NCBI GenBank assembly: GCA_025353525.1
Contig: JANXOO010000700.1
Location: forward strand, 1 to 18,693
Reading direction: 5' to 3'
Length of the DNA stretch: 18,693 bases
Source: Schlesneria sp.
GTDB lineage: Bacteria > Planctomycetota > Planctomycetia > Planctomycetales > Planctomycetaceae
The notes under the pieces are model-generated. The model ran no database searches, was not told the DNA's origin, and was given only the letters and a program-made list of their open reading frames with translations. The position numbers were made by a program, and so were the translations under genes. Below are positions 15,670 through 18,693 of this stretch, piece after piece (the first letter of the stretch is position 1; each line of letters starts with the position of its first letter).

Positions 15670-16149
15670 ATGAACGACACCGAAAAGCCTTCGGGAGACA
15701 AAAATGTCACTCGCGATGATCTCATCCGGTTATTGAACGAAGATCTTGCAGGTGAGTATCAGGCGGTGATCTCTTACGTTGTCTACTCCAAAGTTCTGAA
15801 AGGGGCGCAGTACATGAATATTGCGGCCGAACTGGAACTGCACGCGGCTGAGGAACTGGCACACGCGTTGATCATCGCGGGACAGATCGACTACCTGGGA
15901 GGTATGCCCTGCACGACACCGAAACTTGTCAAAACATCAACGGAAGCTGAGCATATGCTGCGTTTTGATCTGGAAAACGAGAACGACACGATTCGACGTT
16001 ATCGAGAAAGAGTCCGTCAATGTGAGGCAATCGGGGAATACGCGATGGCGGAACAAATCCGGACTATTCTTGTCCAGGAACAGGATCATCAGATTGCCCT
16101 CGCAACAGCGTTAGGAATTGATGTGCCCGACCTGACAGTCGCCAACTGA
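15670..16149 (+). CDS. Ferritin-like diiron protein (bacterioferritin-type, lacking the haem Met)
   Basis: A 159-residue four-helix protein. The diiron ligands of the bacterioferritin/Dps-like superfamily are visible: Glu29 (LAGEYQA), Glu62 and His65 in EELAH, a mid-chain Glu (102 or 104 in LENEN), and Glu137/His140 in EQDH. The YLGGMP turn after the second helix also matches bacterioferritins. The residue next to Glu62, a haem-ligating Met in classical bacterioferritin, is Leu63, so haem binding is unlikely. The expected role is iron storage or peroxide protection in the cytoplasm. GAGGAG nine bases before the ATG gives a strong start. A sigma-54 promoter match lies about 85 bases upstream. 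Confidence 0.88.
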   Translation: MNDTEKPSGDKNVTRDDLIRLLNEDLAGEYQAVISYVVYSKVLKGAQYMNIAAELELHAAEELAHALIIAGQIDYLGGMPCTTPKLVKTSTEAEHMLRFDLENENDTIRRYRERVRQCEAIGEYAMAEQIRTILVQEQDHQIALATALGIDVPDLTVAN

Positions 16150-16269
16150 TTCTGAACAACGCCATTTTTGCCGCGACGCTGAAGTACGCGGGCCGGATAT
16201 TACCTTAAAAAAACATGCAACCACGAGTGAAGTCTGTACCAGTCACAACAACTCTTTGAAGGACATTCC

Positions 16270-16425
16270 ATGACACTCCTGCTGATCATTCTTGTTTTAC
16301 TGATGATCGGATCCGCGCCCACCTGGCCGCACAGCCAACGCTGGGGCTATGGTCCGAGCGGAGGTCTGGGAACAATTCTCATTATTCTGCTGATACTGGT
16401 CATGTTAGGTCATGTTCACCTTTGA
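16270..16425 (+). CDS. DUF3309-family small membrane protein
   Basis: A 51-residue protein. An N-terminal hydrophobic helix (LLLIILVLLMIG) is followed by the family hallmark APTWPHSQRWGYGPSGGLG, then a second hydrophobic helix (TILIILLILVML). This matches DUF3309 (PF11752), short two-helix proteins of unknown function common in stress-responsive clusters. GAAGGA six bases before the ATG supports translation. It follows the ferritin-like gene by 120 bases with no terminator seen, so read-through from that promoter is possible. Confidence 0.88.
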   Translation: MTLLLIILVLLMIGSAPTWPHSQRWGYGPSGGLGTILIILLILVMLGHVHL

Positions 16426-16440
16426 AAAATGGTACACGGT

Positions 16441-16474
16441 GAGTGCGGTTCGATCTGACGGTCGTGCCGCACTC
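16441..16474. promoter_or_regulatory. 8-bp inverted repeat after the DUF3309 gene
   Basis: GAGTGCGG (16441-16448) and CCGCACTC (16467-16474) are perfect arms around an 18-base loop, 15 bases after the DUF3309 stop. It could be an mRNA 3' hairpin; there is no T-run. It also lies about 110-140 bases upstream of the promoter match at 16584-16599, so an activator site is the alternative. Confidence 0.45.
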
Positions 16475-16583
16475 AAATCACGAATACGGCAGATTCTTGT
16501 GGAATTGTATTCGTTCGGGAAGTCGGTCGGTAAACCGGTGTATCCTGCGTGTTGCAGGGTACTGATGACAGTTGGCGCAGGTC

Positions 16584-16599
16584 CGGCAGGCGGATTGCG
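16584..16599 (+). promoter_or_regulatory. Weaker sigma-54 (-24/-12) promoter match before the Gly/Tyr-repeat gene
   Basis: CGGCAGGCGGATTGCG keeps the GG-N10-GC spacing, GGCA and TTGC, but departs from consensus at the first T, the C after GGCA and the last W. Predicted start of transcription is near 16610, about 24 bases before the ATG. Confidence 0.38.
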
Positions 16600-16633
16600 T
16601 TCTCAAGGATAGTCTCTTTTTTGAAGGAATGTG

Positions 16634-17017
16634 ATGATGAAACGTTCAATGATTTCGATCGCGTTGTTGATCGCGGGACTCGCGGTAGTCACCGACGCAT
16701 CCACGGCCGAAGCCCGCGGTTGTCGAACCCACCGCAACAGATGTTGCAGGTCAAACTCCTCAGGTTACGCGGGCAATTCTGGTTACGGCGGCAATTCTGG
16801 CTACGTGGGCAATGCGGGCTACCAAATGGGTTCGCAGAATAGCACTTACGGTCAAACATCCGGGGGCTATGTTGGCGGCAGCAGTCTCTCGCCAATCATG
16901 AACGATACCAACGCGAACCCAAACTCGGTCACGTCTCCGAAGCCTATGGGAGTGGCTCCTGCCGTCAATGCTGCACCCGCTGCAAATACGGTCGCTGCGC
17001 CGGTTCCTTCGACATAA
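16634..17017 (+). CDS. Secreted Gly/Tyr-repeat protein, function unknown
   Basis: 127 residues from ATG at 16634 (ATG at 16637 equally possible; AAGGA lies five or eight bases upstream). A signal peptide (KRSMISIALLIAGLAVVTDA) probably ends at STAEA/RG. The mature protein starts with a Cys/Arg-rich patch (RGCRTHRNRCCR). Three to four copies of the six-residue repeat SGYxGN follow, encoded by 18-bp DNA repeats at about 16759-16825, and then a Pro/Ala/Asn-rich tail. Low complexity and export suggest a cell-surface or periplasmic role. I do not recognise a family. Confidence 0.68.
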   Translation: MMKRSMISIALLIAGLAVVTDASTAEARGCRTHRNRCCRSNSSGYAGNSGYGGNSGYVGNAGYQMGSQNSTYGQTSGGYVGGSSLSPIMNDTNANPNSVTSPKPMGVAPAVNAAPAANTVAAPVPST

Positions 17018-17050
17018 AGAGCTCCTGGGCTGAATGAACTGCGAATGACT

Positions 17051-17098
17051 ATTGTGGCAACGAGAGGGTCGTCAAAAGCCTGCCCTTGTTGCCACAAT
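17051..17098. terminator. Perfect 11-bp inverted repeat, possible 3' hairpin
   Basis: ATTGTGGCAAC (17051-17061) and GTTGCCACAAT (17088-17098) are perfect arms around a 26-base loop, 33 bases after the stop of the Gly/Tyr-repeat gene and 178 before the SDR start. It may end transcription or protect mRNA. No T-run follows, so a protein-binding site is also possible. Confidence 0.45.
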
Positions 17099-17275
17099 TC
17101 ATTCCGGAATCGGTGAAGTCGAGGCGCGTCGACATTCAGAATGCCGTCATGTTCAGCGGAGCGGGCTGTTGCTTGTATGGCTCTCGGCGACAGTTGAAGT
17201 AATATCGCGAGCATGAGCGGGAGAAGTTTTTCCACTTTGCGATTCTCCGCAAAAGTGTTTGACCAGGGAGAGACC

Positions 17276-18193
17276 ATGTCTTCATTGCTGTCGGGAAAAA
17301 TCGTTGTCATTACCGGGGCTTCGAGCGGAATCGGCAAAGGTGTTGCTTTGCGGGTTGCTCAACTGGGCGGATCCGTTGTCATCGGTGCACGGCGGGCTGG
17401 CCTTCTGGAAACGATCGCTGTTGAATGTGAATCAGAGGAAGCTCTGGCATTCCCGATCGGAATGGATGTCAGCAACCGGGACGATGTTGAACGGGTCGCG
17501 CAGGAGACGATCGCGACGTTTGGTCGGATTGATGTGTGGATCAACAATGCAGGCGTCGCCGCGATCGGTCGATTTGAAGAAACACCGCTCGACGATCACG
17601 TCAAAGTCGTTTCGACGGATTTGCTTGGAACTATCTATGGGAGTTTTTTTGCCATGCAGCAATTCCGGAGGCAATCCTTTGGCACGCTGATAAACGTAGC
17701 GTCGATCGTCGGTAAACTTCCGGTTCCGTATTACGCATCATATACGGCGGCGAAATTCGGAATTGTCGGCTTGAGCGGTGCGCTGCGGCAGGAACTGGTG
17801 CAGAACGGCGATCAGGGGATTCATGTTTGCACCGTCCTGCCATCCGCGACCAATACGCCTTTTTTTGAACATGCTTCCAACTATACGGGACACGAGGCGA
17901 CTCCGTTACCGCCGATTTGTGACCCCGCGACCGTCGTCGATGTGATTGTCGACCTGATCAGCCATCCCCAGGACGAAGTCATTGTAGGGATTGGCGGAAA
18001 ACTGGCGGACTTGGCACACCACGTATTTCCCGGTCTTGTTGAAGATTCGATCGGACGCCAGTTGCAACGTGCGCAAATCGATTTGGCACGAGCCAGTGAG
18101 ATGACTCGTGGTGCGGTAATGAACCCTGTTTCCGAAGGTATTGACGTGACGGCCACTGGCGGAACGCCAGCGAACGCCAAAAAGAACGGTTAA
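17276..18193 (+). CDS. Short-chain dehydrogenase/reductase, SDR_c3-like
   Basis: 305 residues from ATG at 17276, preceded by AGGGAG five bases upstream; a longer reading from 17213 lacks such a site. It has the Rossmann motif TGASSGIG (13-20), NNAG (90-93), catalytic Ser143, and Tyr156/Lys160 in YTAAK. The basic pair ARR (38-40) after the second strand suggests NADP(H). The C-terminal part (NTPFFEHASNYTG, then LPPICDPATVVDVI) fits the classical SDR_c3-type subgroup often seen in stress clusters; the substrate is unknown. The usual tetrad Asn (VNLxG) is Asp115 here (TDLLG). A 20-residue polar tail ends the protein. It stands apart from the upstream gene by about 260 bases. Confidence 0.9.
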   Translation: MSSLLSGKIVVITGASSGIGKGVALRVAQLGGSVVIGARRAGLLETIAVECESEEALAFPIGMDVSNRDDVERVAQETIATFGRIDVWINNAGVAAIGRFEETPLDDHVKVVSTDLLGTIYGSFFAMQQFRRQSFGTLINVASIVGKLPVPYYASYTAAKFGIVGLSGALRQELVQNGDQGIHVCTVLPSATNTPFFEHASNYTGHEATPLPPICDPATVVDVIVDLISHPQDEVIVGIGGKLADLAHHVFPGLVEDSIGRQLQRAQIDLARASEMTRGAVMNPVSEGIDVTATGGTPANAKKNG

Positions 18194-18592
18194 CCACAAT
18201 CCGCAGTCGTCGTCGATCCGATTATCGACCGTTTAAGCCCTTGACGATGGCGACAGTTAAAACTGCCGGGATTCCGAATTGCATGTCCGTGTAAGTCGGT
18301 TTGGCAATTTGATGCGTCTCCCCGACAACAATTTCGGGAAAGCTTGACGGCAGGACGCCAAAGATTAATGCCGAATTGCACAGTTTCTGTCGTAAAACGG
18401 GTGGACATTTCAGAATGCTGACGGTAGCCTGATCGCATGCCTGATATGGTTCCCGGCTGATCTCAAGCCCGATGACGCAAGGCGGTCGCTACGTTCAGCA
18501 TCCACTGATGCTTGGCGTACAAATGGCGACCAACGTCAGATTCCCATGATGGCAAGACTTTGACTTTGCAACTTCATGCAGGAATGAGCTGG
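18194..18592. other. 399-bp spacer with possible decayed coding remnants
   Basis: No intact gene is seen. GTCGAT (18212-18217) and ATCGAC (18224-18229) form a short hairpin after the SDR stop, and CAGTT-AA-AACTG (18254-18265) is a symmetric site. On the minus strand two open stretches in different frames, ending at about 18459 and 18226, read like protein but the second has no start codon; see the finding on a possible remnant. Confidence 0.45.
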
Positions 18593-18693
18593 ATGTCCAC
18601 TACGACAACAAAGGTCACGACGCCTGCCTCTTCGCAAAACACCTCGAAGCCCCGTATTCTGATTGTCGATGACAATCACGACGCTTCGAGGAC
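18593..18693 (+). CDS. Response-regulator receiver protein, N-terminal fragment
   Basis: Only 33 codons are in the window and the gene runs off the right edge. A Ser/Thr-rich leader is followed by KPRILIVDDNHDASR, the first strand and acidic pair of a receiver domain. ATG at 18593 has AGGA nine bases upstream; an in-frame ATG at 18584 is possible but abuts that site. Output domain and type (stand-alone, hybrid or DNA-binding) cannot be seen. Confidence 0.75.
   Translation, partial: MSTTTTKVTTPASSQNTSKPRILIVDDNHDASR

Noticed and set aside
16412..16612. 66-codon open frame after the DUF3309 gene
   Set aside because: It overlaps the end of DUF3309 and includes the inverted repeat and a promoter match; no ribosome site.
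18301..18315. TTGGCAATTTGATGC as a sigma-54 promoter
   Set aside because: GG-to-GC spacing is nine and the -12 box reads ATGC; no gene follows closely.

Overview
The window looks like chromosomal DNA of a Planctomycetota-type bacterium. This is an inference from gene families, since there is no rRNA or marker gene. The families are many-domain histidine kinases, a sigma-54 response regulator, an AI-2E-type permease with a large soluble tail, and a string of small envelope/stress proteins (YqjD/YqjE-like, DUF3309, DUF4142, ferritin-like). Some genes have clear Shine-Dalgarno sites and others none. No mobile element, tRNA, rRNA or CRISPR array was found.

Left part (1-8698), signalling. An SbmA/YddA-type ABC transporter runs off the left edge on the minus strand. 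A soluble histidine kinase with an RsbRD-like N-terminus (1975-3297, +) converges on a minus-strand pair: a sigma-54 activator of the NtrC family (3867-5375) followed by a stand-alone HPt protein (3377-3769). Divergent from this pair is a large membrane hybrid kinase, CHASE3-PAS-PAS-PAS-HisKA-HATPase-REC (about 5762-8698). Hybrid kinase, HPt and NtrC-type regulator together supply every step of a His-Asp-His-Asp phosphorelay ending in sigma-54 transcription.

Middle part (8841-12423, minus strand), a tight four-gene operon: a glycine-zipper tail-anchored protein (YqjD-like), a holin-family membrane protein (YqjE-like), a DUF3618/DUF883-like coiled-coil membrane protein, and an AI-2E-family permease with a roughly 250-residue soluble C-terminal extension. 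Its leader carries a three-copy 16-bp tandem repeat and a palindrome.

Right part (12640-18193), a stress-type gene island: a glycine-zipper protein (minus strand), then on the plus strand a secreted DUF4142 protein, a small helical protein, a two-TM protein with channel-like layout, a ferritin-like protein, a 51-residue DUF3309 protein, a secreted Gly/Tyr-repeat protein and an SDR oxidoreductase. The right edge holds the start of a response-regulator receiver gene.

Main observation: reading the intergenic spacers by eye gives -24/-12 (sigma-54) promoter matches in front of several island genes. Two near-identical ones (TGGCAT-N5-TTTGC core) face away from each other in one 598-bp spacer, with a 12-bp perfect palindrome between them at enhancer-like distance from both. 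A third sits before the ferritin-like gene and a weaker fourth before the Gly/Tyr-repeat gene. With the phosphorelay encoded about 8 kb away, the window may hold both a sigma-54 control circuit and its target stress/envelope regulon. That link is inference and testable.
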